A stretch of DNA of 64,000 nt, taken from positions 1 through 64,000 of the forward strand of contig JAIXUG010000014.1 of NCBI GenBank assembly GCA_027484105.1. The letters run 5' to 3'. This stretch comes from Comamonadaceae bacterium (GTDB taxonomy: Bacteria; Pseudomonadota; Gammaproteobacteria; Burkholderiales; Burkholderiaceae_C). The translations under genes and the position numbers were made by a program. Within the stretch, counting starts at the first letter, position 1. Every line of letters starts with the position of its first letter. The notes under the pieces were generated by a model. The model did no database searches and was not told where the DNA came from. It worked only from the letters and a program-made list of their open reading frames with translations. Below are positions 8,890-17,671 of this stretch, piece by piece.

Positions 8890-9771
8890 ATGAAAACCCT
8901 CCTCATCACAGCCGCCGCCCTGGCACTCGCCGCGTGCAGTACGGTGCCCAACGCGCCCAAAACCGCGCAGGTATCGCTGAACTTTGCGGCGCAAATCAAC
9001 GGCCAGCCTTTTGCCTGCGGCCAGCGTTACGACGGCGTGGGCACCACACGTTCGAGCATCACGCCCAGTGACTTTCGCATGTATGTGAGCGAGGTGAAGT
9101 TGTTGCGTCAAGACGGCAGCGCCGTGCCGGTGCAATTGGCGCAAGACGGCATTTGGCAGCACCAAAACGTGGCCCTGATCGATTTTGAAAACGGCACCGG
9201 CCCCTGCCGCAATGGCACCACCGCCACCAACACCGCTGTGCGGGGCCAAGTACCTGCAGGCAACTATGTGGGCGTGGAACTCACCGTGGGCGTGCCCTTT
9301 GCACAAAACCACCAGGACCCCACCGTGGCCCCCGCACCGCTCAACTCCACCGCCATGTTCTGGAACTGGCAAGGCGGCTACAAGTTCATCAAGTTTGACA
9401 CCACCAGCAGCGGCATCAACGAGCAACAGCCTGCTGGTGCCAATGCCATGGGCCCCATCACGCGTTACTCGGTGCACCTGGGCAGCACTGCATGCGCAAG
9501 CGAGAGCCGAACCCAATCCCCCAGTGCTTGCCAAAACCCCAACCGCATGACCGTGCGCCTGAACCAATTTGACCTGGCCAAAAACACCGTGGTGGTGGAC
9601 ATGGGCGCTGTTTTGGCGCAGGCCAATGTGGACGTGAACGCCAAAGGCACATCGCCTGGCTGCATGAGCTTTCCCAAAGATGCCGACTGCACACCCGTGA
9701 TGAACGCCCTGGGCCTGGCCTATGACGGTGTGCCCGCCAATGGGGCGCAACGCCTGTTGTCCAAGCGTTGA
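8890..9771 (+). CDS. mbnP: MbnP-like lipoprotein (metallo-mystery pair four-Cys family)
   Basis: Periplasmic protein related to MbnP, the copper-binding partner of the di-heme enzyme MbnH, known from methanobactin operons and other bacteria. The 293-aa product has a lipobox (LAAC, Cys16). Cysteines of the four-Cys pattern are visible in FACGQ, GPCRNG, TACAS/SACQN and PGCMS/ADCTP. The conserved aromatic strand MFWNWQGGYKFIKFD contains tryptophans; MbnH is known to oxidise a Trp of MbnP to kynurenine, but which Trp would be used here cannot be told by eye. The paired di-heme gene follows after 6 bp. Confidence 0.88.
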   Translation: MKTLLITAAALALAACSTVPNAPKTAQVSLNFAAQINGQPFACGQRYDGVGTTRSSITPSDFRMYVSEVKLLRQDGSAVPVQLAQDGIWQHQNVALIDFENGTGPCRNGTTATNTAVRGQVPAGNYVGVELTVGVPFAQNHQDPTVAPAPLNSTAMFWNWQGGYKFIKFDTTSSGINEQQPAGANAMGPITRYSVHLGSTACASESRTQSPSACQNPNRMTVRLNQFDLAKNTVVVDMGAVLAQANVDVNAKGTSPGCMSFPKDADCTPVMNALGLAYDGVPANGAQRLLSKR

Positions 9772-9777
9772 TCGGTC

Positions 9778-10926
9778 ATGAAGCGCTTGCCTCGCATCTT
9801 GGTGTTGTTGCCCGCTTTGGTGTTGGGCTGGGTGTTGCTGAGCGGCAGCGCCTTGCAGGCGTACCACTGGGGCCTGCCGGCCTGGGTGCCTCGCCCGGTA
9901 GAGCCCGCTGACAACCCCATGAGTGCGGCCAAGGTCGAGCTGGGCCGGCACTTGTTTTATGACCAACGCCTGTCGGCCGACAACAGCATGTCGTGCGCCA
10001 GCTGCCACCATCAGGACAAGGCCTTCACCGACGGGCGGGCCTTGTCCGAAGGTGTAACGAAGGAGTTGAGTAGCAGAAGTGCAATGTCTTTGGCCAATGT
10101 GGCGTATTTGCCCGTGCTCACCTGGGCCAACCCCAACCTGACTGCGCTGGAGGTGCAAGCCTTGCTGCCCCTGTTTGGCGAACACCCGGTCGAGATGGGC
10201 ATGGCGGGGCGCGAAAAAGAGCTGTTTGCACGCCTGCAAGCCGATGCACGATACCGCGAACTGTTTGCCAAAGCCTTCCCAGCCGAGGCGCGTCAAGGGT
10301 CTGAGGCACTTTTTTCTTTGAGCACACTGACCAAGGCTCTTGCCAGTTTTCAGCGCAGCCTGCTGTCGTTTGACAGCCCGTATGACCGCTACAAATACGG
10401 TGGGCAAACCCATGCGATCAGTGCCTCGGCCAAGCGCGGCGAAGCGCTGTTCTTTGGCGAAAAAATGGAGTGCTACCACTGCCACGGCAGTTTCACCTTC
10501 ACGGACAATATCCGCCACAAAAAACTGCCTTTAGCCGAGCAGGGCTTTCACAACACAGGTCTCTATAACCTGGACGGCCGAGGCGCATATCCGGCCGACA
10601 ACATCGGCATCAGCGAGCTGACGGGTAACCCTGACGACATGGGCCAGTTCCGCACGCCCACGCTGCGCAACGTGGCGCTGACCGCGCCCTACATGCACGA
10701 CGGCTCGATCCCGACACTGCAGCAAGTCATTCGCGAGCACTACGCCCAAGCGGGCCGCGCCGGCAACACGCCTAAAGGGCCCAACCCCATGCGCAGTTCG
10801 CTGATCGCGGGGTTTGAAGTGAGCGAGCAAGAAGTCACCGACTTGGTGGCGTTCTTGAATGCACTGACGGACAAGACATTCGTTCAGAACCCTCGGCATG
10901 CCAATCCATGGGTTATGAATCGCTGA
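9778..10926 (+). CDS. mbnH: MbnH-like di-heme peroxidase (MauG/CCP superfamily)
   Basis: Periplasmic di-heme c enzyme of the bacterial cytochrome c peroxidase/MauG superfamily, MbnH branch, which modifies a tryptophan on its partner MbnP. The 382-aa product has a signal anchor (about residues 5-22) and two heme c motifs, CASCH (about residue 78) and CYHCH (about residue 232). It also has the MHDGS and TPTLRNVALTAPYMHDG segments typical of the superfamily near the C-terminus. Adjacent position after the MbnP-like gene (6-bp gap) strongly supports MbnH over a generic cytochrome c peroxidase. No methanobactin precursor or mbnB/C gene is visible nearby. Confidence 0.9.
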   Translation: MKRLPRILVLLPALVLGWVLLSGSALQAYHWGLPAWVPRPVEPADNPMSAAKVELGRHLFYDQRLSADNSMSCASCHHQDKAFTDGRALSEGVTKELSSRSAMSLANVAYLPVLTWANPNLTALEVQALLPLFGEHPVEMGMAGREKELFARLQADARYRELFAKAFPAEARQGSEALFSLSTLTKALASFQRSLLSFDSPYDRYKYGGQTHAISASAKRGEALFFGEKMECYHCHGSFTFTDNIRHKKLPLAEQGFHNTGLYNLDGRGAYPADNIGISELTGNPDDMGQFRTPTLRNVALTAPYMHDGSIPTLQQVIREHYAQAGRAGNTPKGPNPMRSSLIAGFEVSEQEVTDLVAFLNALTDKTFVQNPRHANPWVMNR

Positions 10927-10939
10927 AATCGAGCGCGCC

Positions 10940-11302
10940 ATGTTCATCCCTCCTTCAAATTTGTGTCGTCTCGCCCGCCTGGTGCTGGCCTGGTACATCT
11001 TGTTTGTCGGCGTGTCGGTTCTGGCTTCAACGCTGCAGCCCAAAACCATGGAAGTGGTGTGCTCCAGCATGGGCATCATGAAACTGGTGGTGCAGGGCGA
11101 GGGGGGTGATGCCCAGGCGCGCAGCAGCATGGACTGCTCCCTTTGTGCCCACGCCACGCCCGCCTTGCCGCCGCCCTCGGTAGCCCATCTGGCCCATGTG
11201 CCTGATGCACGCTCGCACATCGTGCAGCGTCTGCCTGAAGCTGTGCTGATCGCACGCACGGCCCCGCCTTTGCCCTCTCGCGGGCCACCTGAACTGATCT
11301 GA
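10940..11302 (+). CDS. DUF2946 family protein (second copy in copper locus)
   Basis: Paralogue of the first gene of the locus: 120 aa, N-terminal hydrophobic segment (LVLAWYILFVGVSVLAS), the CSSMGIMKLV signature and a CSLC motif. It begins 13 bp after the di-heme gene and precedes the TonB-dependent receptor. The two copies bracket the chaperone and MbnP/MbnH genes, so a shared role in periplasmic copper handling is likely, although the biochemical function of DUF2946 is unknown. Confidence 0.8.
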   Translation: MFIPPSNLCRLARLVLAWYILFVGVSVLASTLQPKTMEVVCSSMGIMKLVVQGEGGDAQARSSMDCSLCAHATPALPPPSVAHLAHVPDARSHIVQRLPEAVLIARTAPPLPSRGPPELI

Positions 11303-11394
11303 GGCTGCAAGGCCAATTCGCTTCACCCGAATTTGTCGGGGTGATCTCTTTTCGCGTGTACGACTGTGTCTGCACGCACAGATTTGTTCAATTC

Positions 11395-13494
11395 ATGAAA
11401 ACAAAATTCAACCTCTCATCGACTGCGATGGCCACCTTGGCTTGCTGCAGCACTTTGGCGCAAGCCCAACTCCAGACCATCGAAGTCACCGCTGCCAAGG
11501 ACCGCTACACCCCCATGCAGACGCAGGCTGCGACACGCTCGCCTGTTCCTGTCGAGCAGGTGCCCCAGAGCGTGGTCAGCATTCCTCGGTCCATCATTGA
11601 AGACCAAGCCAGCAAAACCGTTTCGGATGTGCTGCGGAACGTGAGCAACGTCAATGAGATTGACCCACGCGACAGCAACAACGTAGGGTTCAAAGTTCGC
11701 GGCTTCAATGCGGCCATGGTGATCGATGGCGTGTCTGTGCCTGGCTGGTTTCAGAACCAGGAAAGCTTGGTGGGCGTACAACAGATCGATGTGATCAAGG
11801 GCCCCGCCGGTGGCTTGTATGGCAGCGGCCAGGCCATTGGCAACTATTCCACGGTGGGCGGCACCATCGCTGTGACCACCAAACGCCCGGAGGCCAAGGC
11901 TTACCGCGAAGTCGGCATCAAGGCGGGCACCTATGGTCGACGCCAAGCGCATTTCGACCTCAATCAGCCACTGAACAATGCATGGGCTTTCAGAATCAAT
12001 GGCGAAACTGACCGATCTGACAGCGAAACCCAGGGCGTGTTTTTCCGCAAGACCGCCTTGAACCCCAGCCTGGCATGGTCACCTGACGCCAAAACCAAAG
12101 TGGTCATCAAGGCCCGCATGTTGGACAACACCACCGTGGATTTTTCGGGCTTGCCCCGCGCCAGTGCGAATTCACATGAGCCCGCAGCCGGTTTGTCGCG
12201 CAGCACCTTTGTGACGGTAACAGGCTTGCCTGACACCACGCAAAAATCACGCGGATTGAATGTCCAGTGGACGCAAGTCCTGAATGACGATTGGACATTC
12301 AAGGCATTGGCTGCGCACAACACCGCCGAGGTGGATCAACGTGGGGTGTTTCCGTTTCCATATGGTCGAGCAGGCGGCTTCGGTACCAACGTGGTGCTCA
12401 GCGGCGCACGCCTTTGGGAAAAACTAACGTCCGACACGCTTCAACTGAGTCTGACTACAGCCGTTAAATCCGGTAACGCATTGCATCGCATGAGCTTCGG
12501 AATTGACCGGGACGAAACCCGCGATGATGGATTCATGGCATTTGCCAACCTGCCATTCGTCATGACCGATCTGTCCAGCAATGTACGCCCGGCTTGGGGA
12601 GAGCCAGCGGTACCTGCGGCTGCAAACCAGCAACGAAACAGCAGCACATCCACCGTTGTGTATGTGCAAGACCAAATCCAAATGGGCGCCCTGCACTTGC
12701 ATGGCAGCTTGCGCCACACACGCACGGAAGCCAAGGACCGCTATCTTGACTGGGGTATCAATAATCAGAGCACCAACAATAAAGTGACGCCTCGATTGGG
12801 CGCGGTTTTCAACGCAAGCGATGTCTTGTCGTTTTTCGGCGGCTACAGTCAGATGGCACGCGTACCGTTTGGATCGTTGTTCAGCGTGGCTCCAAAAATG
12901 GAGGAAGCCGAACAGAAAGAGCTGGGCTTGCGCATCAAAGGCTGGAACGGCGTCAGTGCTACAGCAGCCTTGTTTGACATCCAACGAAAAAATGCCGCCG
13001 TGGCTGATCCTGTGAACATGGGCCTTTCCGTACAAACAGGTGTTCAGCAAGCCAAAGGGCTGGACCTTGACCTGCGCTGGCAAGCGTCGCCTTCGCTGGC
13101 CTGGATTGCAGCATTCACCCACCAAACAGCAGAAATCACGCAAGACACCAACGCGGCTTGGGTGGGTAAACGCTTGTTCAATGTGCCCGAGCAAACACTG
13201 CGCGTAGCCGCCCGATACGACGTGCGCCAGGGCGATTGGCGCGGCCTGGGCTTGGGCTTGGGCGCAACACATCGGTCCAGCTTGGCAGGGGACACCAGCA
13301 ACACGTTTTTCACGCCGGCAGTCACCTTGGTGGATGCTCAGGCCAGCTACAAGCGCGGCAACATGCGGTACAGCGCCAGTCTGACCAACTTGCTCAACAA
13401 GCAGTATTTCGCGCCCATGGCCTATTTTGGCGGAGGCCAAGTGGTGCCCGGTATGCCGCGCAGCCTGGTGGTCGGCGTCAGCACACATTTCTGA
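11395..13494 (+). CDS. TonB-dependent outer-membrane receptor, siderophore-receptor type
   Basis: Outer-membrane gated beta-barrel for uptake of a chelated metal, energised by TonB-ExbBD. The 699-aa product has a signal peptide (ending STLAQA), a plug domain with VPQSVVSIPRSIIEDQ and the DVIKGPAGGLYGSGQAIGNY segment, and a barrel ending in aromatic F (VGVSTHF). It looks like FpvA/FhuE-type siderophore receptors, but its place after PCu(A)C, MbnP/MbnH and DUF2946 genes suggests a copper-chelate substrate; this is inference. ATG 11395 directly precedes the signal peptide. Low-complexity extra N-terminal signalling domain is absent, so FecIR-type signalling is unlikely. Confidence 0.92.
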   Translation: MKTKFNLSSTAMATLACCSTLAQAQLQTIEVTAAKDRYTPMQTQAATRSPVPVEQVPQSVVSIPRSIIEDQASKTVSDVLRNVSNVNEIDPRDSNNVGFKVRGFNAAMVIDGVSVPGWFQNQESLVGVQQIDVIKGPAGGLYGSGQAIGNYSTVGGTIAVTTKRPEAKAYREVGIKAGTYGRRQAHFDLNQPLNNAWAFRINGETDRSDSETQGVFFRKTALNPSLAWSPDAKTKVVIKARMLDNTTVDFSGLPRASANSHEPAAGLSRSTFVTVTGLPDTTQKSRGLNVQWTQVLNDDWTFKALAAHNTAEVDQRGVFPFPYGRAGGFGTNVVLSGARLWEKLTSDTLQLSLTTAVKSGNALHRMSFGIDRDETRDDGFMAFANLPFVMTDLSSNVRPAWGEPAVPAAANQQRNSSTSTVVYVQDQIQMGALHLHGSLRHTRTEAKDRYLDWGINNQSTNNKVTPRLGAVFNASDVLSFFGGYSQMARVPFGSLFSVAPKMEEAEQKELGLRIKGWNGVSATAALFDIQRKNAAVADPVNMGLSVQTGVQQAKGLDLDLRWQASPSLAWIAAFTHQTAEITQDTNAAWVGKRLFNVPEQTLRVAARYDVRQGDWRGLGLGLGATHRSSLAGDTSNTFFTPAVTLVDAQASYKRGNMRYSASLTNLLNKQYFAPMAYFGGGQVVPGMPRSLVVGVSTHF

Positions 13495-13543
13495 TCATCC
13501 ATCACGACCGAGGGGGCATCCGCAAGGGTGCCCTTTGAACCCC

Positions 13544-14422
13544 ATGAACCGTCGCTATTTTTCCCGTTTGTTGTCTTGGCCTTCTGTGCTGTTGGGGGCT
13601 TCTGCTGTCTCCGTGTCAACCGCATCGGCCAAACAGCCTGCTGCGGTTGCCGCACCGTCCAAACAAGCTGCTGATGAACACCATTTGGCCACCATGGACC
13701 GTTATGCGCCCCTCATCGGAGGCCCCAAGATCACCATTGGCATGTTGGTGTATCCCGGCATGTTTTTGCAGGATTTGGTGGGGCCATTGACGGTATTTGA
13801 GGCCTTGATGAACAAGGAGATCCATCTGCTGTGGAAAAACCTGGAACCCGTCGGAAACGAAGGGGATGGTCCTGCCGCCCTGATCCCGGTCAAGCCCACA
13901 ACTACTTTCGCGCAATGCCCCGAACAACTGGATGTGTTGTTTGTGCCGGGTGGCATTCCAGGTACTTTCACCATGATGGAAGACCCCGAAGTTTTAGCGT
14001 TCCTCAAAGCCAAAGGCCAGACGGCACGTTATGTGACCAGTGTGTGCACGGGTTCACTGATTTTGGGCGCAGCTGGGTTGCTCAAGGGCTACAAGGCCAC
14101 GTCGTACTGGGACACTCGAGACGTGCTGAAAGAGTTGGGAGCCATCCCCACAAAAGGACGCATTGTGGTGGACCGCAACCGCATCACGGGCGGTGGCGTG
14201 ACCGCTGGCATTGACTTTGGCTTAAAGCTGGTGGCCAGACTCAAAAGCCGTGTTTATGCCGAGGCGGTGCAGCTGTATTTGGAATACGACCCGCAACCAC
14301 CTTTCAATGCCGGGTCGCCCGAAAAAGCGCATCCTTTGGCAAGGCGGTTTCTGAAAGACATGTTTGCGGGGATGAGGGCCAATGCTTTTGCGACAGCCAA
14401 AAGGGCGATGCAGCGTTTGTGA
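13544..14422 (+). CDS. Exported DJ-1/PfpI family protein, isonitrile hydratase-like
   Basis: 292-aa class I glutamine-amidotransferase-like protein. The N-terminus has a twin-arginine-like signal (RRYFSRLLS, then a hydrophobic stretch to about residue 29), so it should act in the periplasm. The core begins about residue 62. The nucleophile elbow is TSVCTGS with C168-T169, and D78 lies in DLVGP. In characterised isonitrile hydratases Asp17, Cys101 and Thr102 are essential, and all three equivalents appear here. This points to hydration of an isonitrile to an N-formamide, but other DJ-1/PfpI activities are possible. It is the last gene of the copper locus, 49 bp after the receptor. Confidence 0.82.
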   Translation: MNRRYFSRLLSWPSVLLGASAVSVSTASAKQPAAVAAPSKQAADEHHLATMDRYAPLIGGPKITIGMLVYPGMFLQDLVGPLTVFEALMNKEIHLLWKNLEPVGNEGDGPAALIPVKPTTTFAQCPEQLDVLFVPGGIPGTFTMMEDPEVLAFLKAKGQTARYVTSVCTGSLILGAAGLLKGYKATSYWDTRDVLKELGAIPTKGRIVVDRNRITGGGVTAGIDFGLKLVARLKSRVYAEAVQLYLEYDPQPPFNAGSPEKAHPLARRFLKDMFAGMRANAFATAKRAMQRL

Positions 14423-14495
14423 ATTTTTTATCGCGCAAATGGGCATCTTTCATTTCTCTGACCGACATACCGACACAGGATCTTAAAAAGCGCCC

Positions 14496-14533
14496 GGGAA
14501 AAATCCATGCCGATCCAGCGATAGATTTTTCCC
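14496..14533. repeat. Perfect inverted repeat upstream of the interrupted sbp copy
   Basis: Arms GGGAAAAATC (14496-14505) and GATTTTTCCC (14524-14533) match over all ten bases and flank an 18-base loop. It lies 74 bp after the DJ-1 gene stop and about 100 bp before the sbp start. It could be an operator or an RNA hairpin that ends transcription of the copper locus; no T-run follows, so it is not a clear intrinsic terminator. Confidence 0.5.
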
Positions 14534-14580
14534 TCATGAACACATAGCCAAACAGTCGTTTGCGTTTTGCGGACTCACTT

Positions 14581-14620
14581 CCAGAATCCAGCTCATCAAA
14601 TTTTTGATGTGCATTTCTGG
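14581..14620. promoter_or_regulatory. Nested inverted repeats overlapping the sbp leader and ribosome-binding site
   Basis: Outer arms CCAGAA (14581-14586) and TTCTGG (14615-14620) enclose inner arms CATCAAA (14594-14600) and TTTGATG (14603-14609). The 3' outer arm runs into the GGAG (14619-14622) of the following gene, so the folded RNA could mask translation initiation; as DNA, the inner ATCAAA..TTTGAT dyad resembles a LysR-type (CysB-like) site. The regulator is not identified. Confidence 0.4.
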
Positions 14621-14630
14621 AGTGATTCAA

Positions 14631-15641
14631 ATGAAAAACAAAAACCGTTTCATGGGCCTGCTGGCCAGCTTGGCGCTCGCATTGGCCGTTGGGTCCGCGC
14701 AGGCGCAAGCCCCGGTGTCTTTGCTCAACGTGTCGTATGACCCGACCCGTGAGCTGTACGCCGAATTCAACCAAGCCTTTGCCAAACACTGGAAAGCCAA
14801 GACGGGGCAGGACGTGTCGATCCGGCAGTCACACGGTGGCTCTGGCAAGCAGGCCCGCTCGGTGATCGATGGCAACGATGCCGATGTCGTCACGCTGGCT
14901 CTGGCGGGGGATGTGGATGCCCTGCATACCAACGGCAAGCTGATTCCCAAAGACTGGCAAAAGCGTTTGCCGCACAACAGCTCGCCCTACACCTCCACCA
15001 TCGTGCTGGTGGTGCGCGCGGGCAACCCCAAGGGCATCAAGGATTGGGATGATTTGGTGCGCCCTGACATCAAGGTCATCACCCCCAACCCCAAAACTTC
15101 GGGCGGTGCGCGCTGGAATTATTTGGCCGCCTGGGAGTTCGCCAAACGCCAATACGGCAGCGATGCCAAAGCCCGAGCCTTTGTGGCCAATCTCTACAAA
15201 AACGTGCCCGTGCTGGACACCGGGGCGCGCGGCTCGTCGGTGACTTTTGCGCAGCGCAACCAAGGCGATGTGTTCATTTCTTGGGAAAACGAGGCGCACT
15301 TGCTGGAGAAAGAATTTGGCAACCGGGTGGACATCGTCTACCCCTCGCTGTCGATCCTGGCCGAGCCGCCCGTAGCTTTGGTCGACAAAAACGTGGACCG
15401 CAAAGGCACACGCGCCGTGGCATAGGCTTATCTGGAATACCTCTACAGCGATGAGGCGCAAGACTTGGCGGGCAAGCATTTTTACCGCCCCCGCCATGAA
15501 AAATTCCTGGCCAAGTACGCCGCCAAGCTGCCCAAAATGCAGCTGTTCACCCTGGAAAAAGCCTTTGGCAGCTGGGAGCAAGTGGGCAAAGAACACTTTG
15601 CCGATGGCGGCATCTTCGACCAGATTTACAGCCGCCCATGA
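14631..15641 (+). pseudogene. sbp: Sulfate-binding protein copy 1, interrupted by in-frame amber codon
   Basis: Periplasmic sulfate/thiosulfate-binding protein of an ABC importer, with signal peptide ending GSAQA. The frame reads normally for 264 codons, then TAG at 15423-15425, then 71 further sense codons in the same frame that complete the family C-terminus (AYLEYLYSDEAQ through GGIFDQIYSRP) to TGA 15639-15641. The intact paralogue downstream has AAG (Lys) at this place, so one A-to-T change explains the stop. Full length would be 336 aa. No frameshift or second stop is present, pointing to a very recent mutation, a sequence error or read-through. Confidence 0.85.
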
Positions 15642-15708
15642 GCGTCTATAGTCAGTTATTGGCATAAGCAAACAACGAATGATTCGTTTGAGATTTAAAG
15701 AGACGCTC
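15640..15708. promoter_or_regulatory. Nested inverted repeat before intact sbp, candidate CysB-type operator
   Basis: Outer arms GAGCGTCT (15640-15647) and AGACGCTC (15701-15708) enclose a perfect dyad AACGAA-TGA-TTCGTT (15674-15688) in an AT-richer stretch (GGCATAAGCAAACAACGAAT). It sits about 100 bp before the start of sbp-cysTWA, where the sulfur-starvation promoter should be. A CysB/Cbl-family LysR regulator is the expected ligand; this is inferred from the pathway, not from a matched matrix. Confidence 0.5.
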
Positions 15709-15805
15709 TCACAATCGCGGCCATGACGGGATGGCCTTGGGCCCCAAGGCTCAGCCAGACCCGTCAAGACTCAACACGTCTCGCCCTCTATCAGACCGAA
15801 TCACC

Positions 15806-16798
15806 ATGAAAAAACTCACGCACATCGCATTGGCCACCACCCTGGCCTTGACCGGCTTTGCAGCCAGCGCCCAAAACTTGCTCAACGCCTCGTACGACGT
15901 GGCCCGAGAGTTCTACAAGGACTACAACGCCGCTTTCGTGGCGCATTACAAGAAGACCACCGGCAGAGACATCAAGATCGACCAGGCCCATGGCGGCTCC
16001 AGCGCGCAAGCACGTGCCGTCAACGACGGGCTGGACGCCGATGTGGTGACCATGAACACCACCACCGATGTGGACTTTTTGGCGGGCACCGGCGTGGTGG
16101 CCAAGGACTGGAACAAGCGCTTCCCGCACAACGCGGCGCCCACCACATCGACCATGCTGTTCCTGACCCGCAACGGCAACCCCAAGAACATCAAGGACTG
16201 GGACGACCTGGTCAAGCCTGGCATCCAGGTGATCGTGGTCAACCCCAAGACCGGTGGCAACGGCCGCATGGCCTATTTGGCGGCTTGGGGTTACGCCAAG
16301 AAAAAGGGCGCGAACGATGCACAAGCCGCCGAGTTCGTCAGCAAGCTCTACAAGAACGTGCCGGTGCTTGCCAAGGGCGGGCGCGATGCGACCACCATCT
16401 TCTTGCAGCGCAACATCGGTGACGTGCTGGTGACCTTTGAATCCGAAGTGGTCTCGGTCGACCGCGAATTTGGCGCGGGCAAGGTCGATGCAATTCACCC
16501 ATCCATCAGCATCGTGGCCGAGAACCCGGTGGCGGTGGTGGAGCGCACCGTGGCCAAAAAAGGCACGGGCGCCGTGGCCAAGGCCTACCTGGATTACCTG
16601 TACTCTGAAGAAGCCCAAGAAATCGCGGCCAAACACGCGCTGCGTCCACGCTCGCAGGCCGTACTCAGAAAGCACGCCCAAACCTTCAAGCCTTTGCAGC
16701 TGTTCACGGTGGACGAAGTGTTTGGCTCCTTTGCCGAAGCGCAGCGGTTGCACTTCAACGACGGCGGTCAGTTCGACAAGATTTACACCGTCAAATAA
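15806..16798 (+). CDS. sbp: Sulfate ABC transporter substrate-binding protein (intact copy)
   Basis: Periplasmic receptor that delivers sulfate to CysTWA. The 330-aa product has a Sec signal peptide ending FAASA, the ligand-binding segment AHGGSSAQARAV and the conserved NPKTGGNGR loop that wraps the anion. It ends in GGQFDKIYTVK. ATG 15806 directly precedes the signal peptide. cysT begins 9 bp after its stop, so the four genes form an operon. It is a diverged paralogue of the interrupted copy upstream. Confidence 0.96.
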   Translation: MKKLTHIALATTLALTGFAASAQNLLNASYDVAREFYKDYNAAFVAHYKKTTGRDIKIDQAHGGSSAQARAVNDGLDADVVTMNTTTDVDFLAGTGVVAKDWNKRFPHNAAPTTSTMLFLTRNGNPKNIKDWDDLVKPGIQVIVVNPKTGGNGRMAYLAAWGYAKKKGANDAQAAEFVSKLYKNVPVLAKGGRDATTIFLQRNIGDVLVTFESEVVSVDREFGAGKVDAIHPSISIVAENPVAVVERTVAKKGTGAVAKAYLDYLYSEEAQEIAAKHALRPRSQAVLRKHAQTFKPLQLFTVDEVFGSFAEAQRLHFNDGGQFDKIYTVK

Positions 16799-16807
16799 GT
16801 TCCCGCC

Positions 16808-17671
16808 ATGACCGCATTGCCCATCGCGGCGCCTGCCCCACGGCGGGTGCCCGCCAGGGTGTTGCCCGGGTTCAACCTGACCCTCGGCTTCACCCTGTTT
16901 TACCTGTGCTTGATCGTGCTGATCCCGCTGTCTGCCCTGGTCTTCAAAACCTTCACCTTGAGCTGGGACCAGTTCTGGGTGGCCGTGACGAGCCCGCGCG
17001 TCATGGCGTCTTACCGGCTGACCTTTGGCGCGTCGCTGATCGCCGCATTGGTCAATGTGTTTTTTGGCCTGCTGGTGGCCTGGGTGCTGGTGCGTTATGA
17101 CTTCTTTGGCAAAAAGATCGTGGATGCCTTGGTCGATTTGCCTTTTGCTTTGCCCACGGCCGTGGCGGGCATTTCGCTGACGGCTTTGCTGGCGGGCAAT
17201 GGTTGGATTGGCCAGTACCTGGAGCCTTGGGGCATTCAGCTGGCCTTCAACCCCAATGGCGTGGTGATTGCGCTGATCTTCATTGGCTTGCCCTTTGTGG
17301 TACGAACGGTGCAGCCGGTGCTGGAAGACGCCGAGAAAGAGCTGGAAGAAGCGGCCACTTGCCTGGGCGCCACGCGTTGGCAAACCTTCAGCAAAGTGAT
17401 TTTCCCGAGCATTGCGCCTGCGCTGCTGACCGGCTTTGCCATGGCTTTTGCCCGGGCCATCGGTGAGTATGGTTCGGTCATTTTCATCGCCGGCAACATG
17501 CCCATGGTGTCCGAGATCACGCCGCTGATCATCATCGGCAAGCTGGAGCAATACGACTACGCGGGTGCCACCGCTGTGGCCTTGGTGATGTTGGTCATCT
17601 CCTTCATGTTGCTCTTGGTCATCAACGCTTTGCAAACCTGGCAGCGCCGCCGTTCGGGAGCTTCGTCATGA
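16808..17671 (+). CDS. cysT: Sulfate ABC transporter permease CysT (CysU)
   Basis: One of two inner-membrane permease subunits for sulfate/thiosulfate import. The 287-aa product has about six membrane segments and the EAA loop that contacts the ATPase ([18 protein letters not shown]). The stop overlaps the cysW start by four bases (ATGA), consistent with equimolar synthesis of the two permeases. Operon order sbp-cysT-cysW-cysA is the standard one in betaproteobacteria. Confidence 0.96.
   Translation: MTALPIAAPAPRRVPARVLPGFNLTLGFTLFYLCLIVLIPLSALVFKTFTLSWDQFWVAVTSPRVMASYRLTFGASLIAALVNVFFGLLVAWVLVRYDFFGKKIVDALVDLPFALPTAVAGISLTALLAGNGWIGQYLEPWGIQLAFNPNGVVIALIFIGLPFVVRTVQPVLEDAEKELEEAATCLGATRWQTFSKVIFPSIAPALLTGFAMAFARAIGEYGSVIFIAGNMPMVSEITPLIIIGKLEQYDYAGATAVALVMLVISFMLLLVINALQTWQRRRSGASS

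Noticed and set aside
8890-10926. Full methanobactin operon
   Set aside because: MbnP/MbnH-like genes are present, but no MbnA-like precursor peptide or MbnB/MbnC gene was found in the neighbouring gaps.
15791-17635. 614-codon open frame antisense to sbp and cysT
   Set aside because: Spans two genes with clear functions; repetitive His/Gln/Gly composition typical of antisense shadows.
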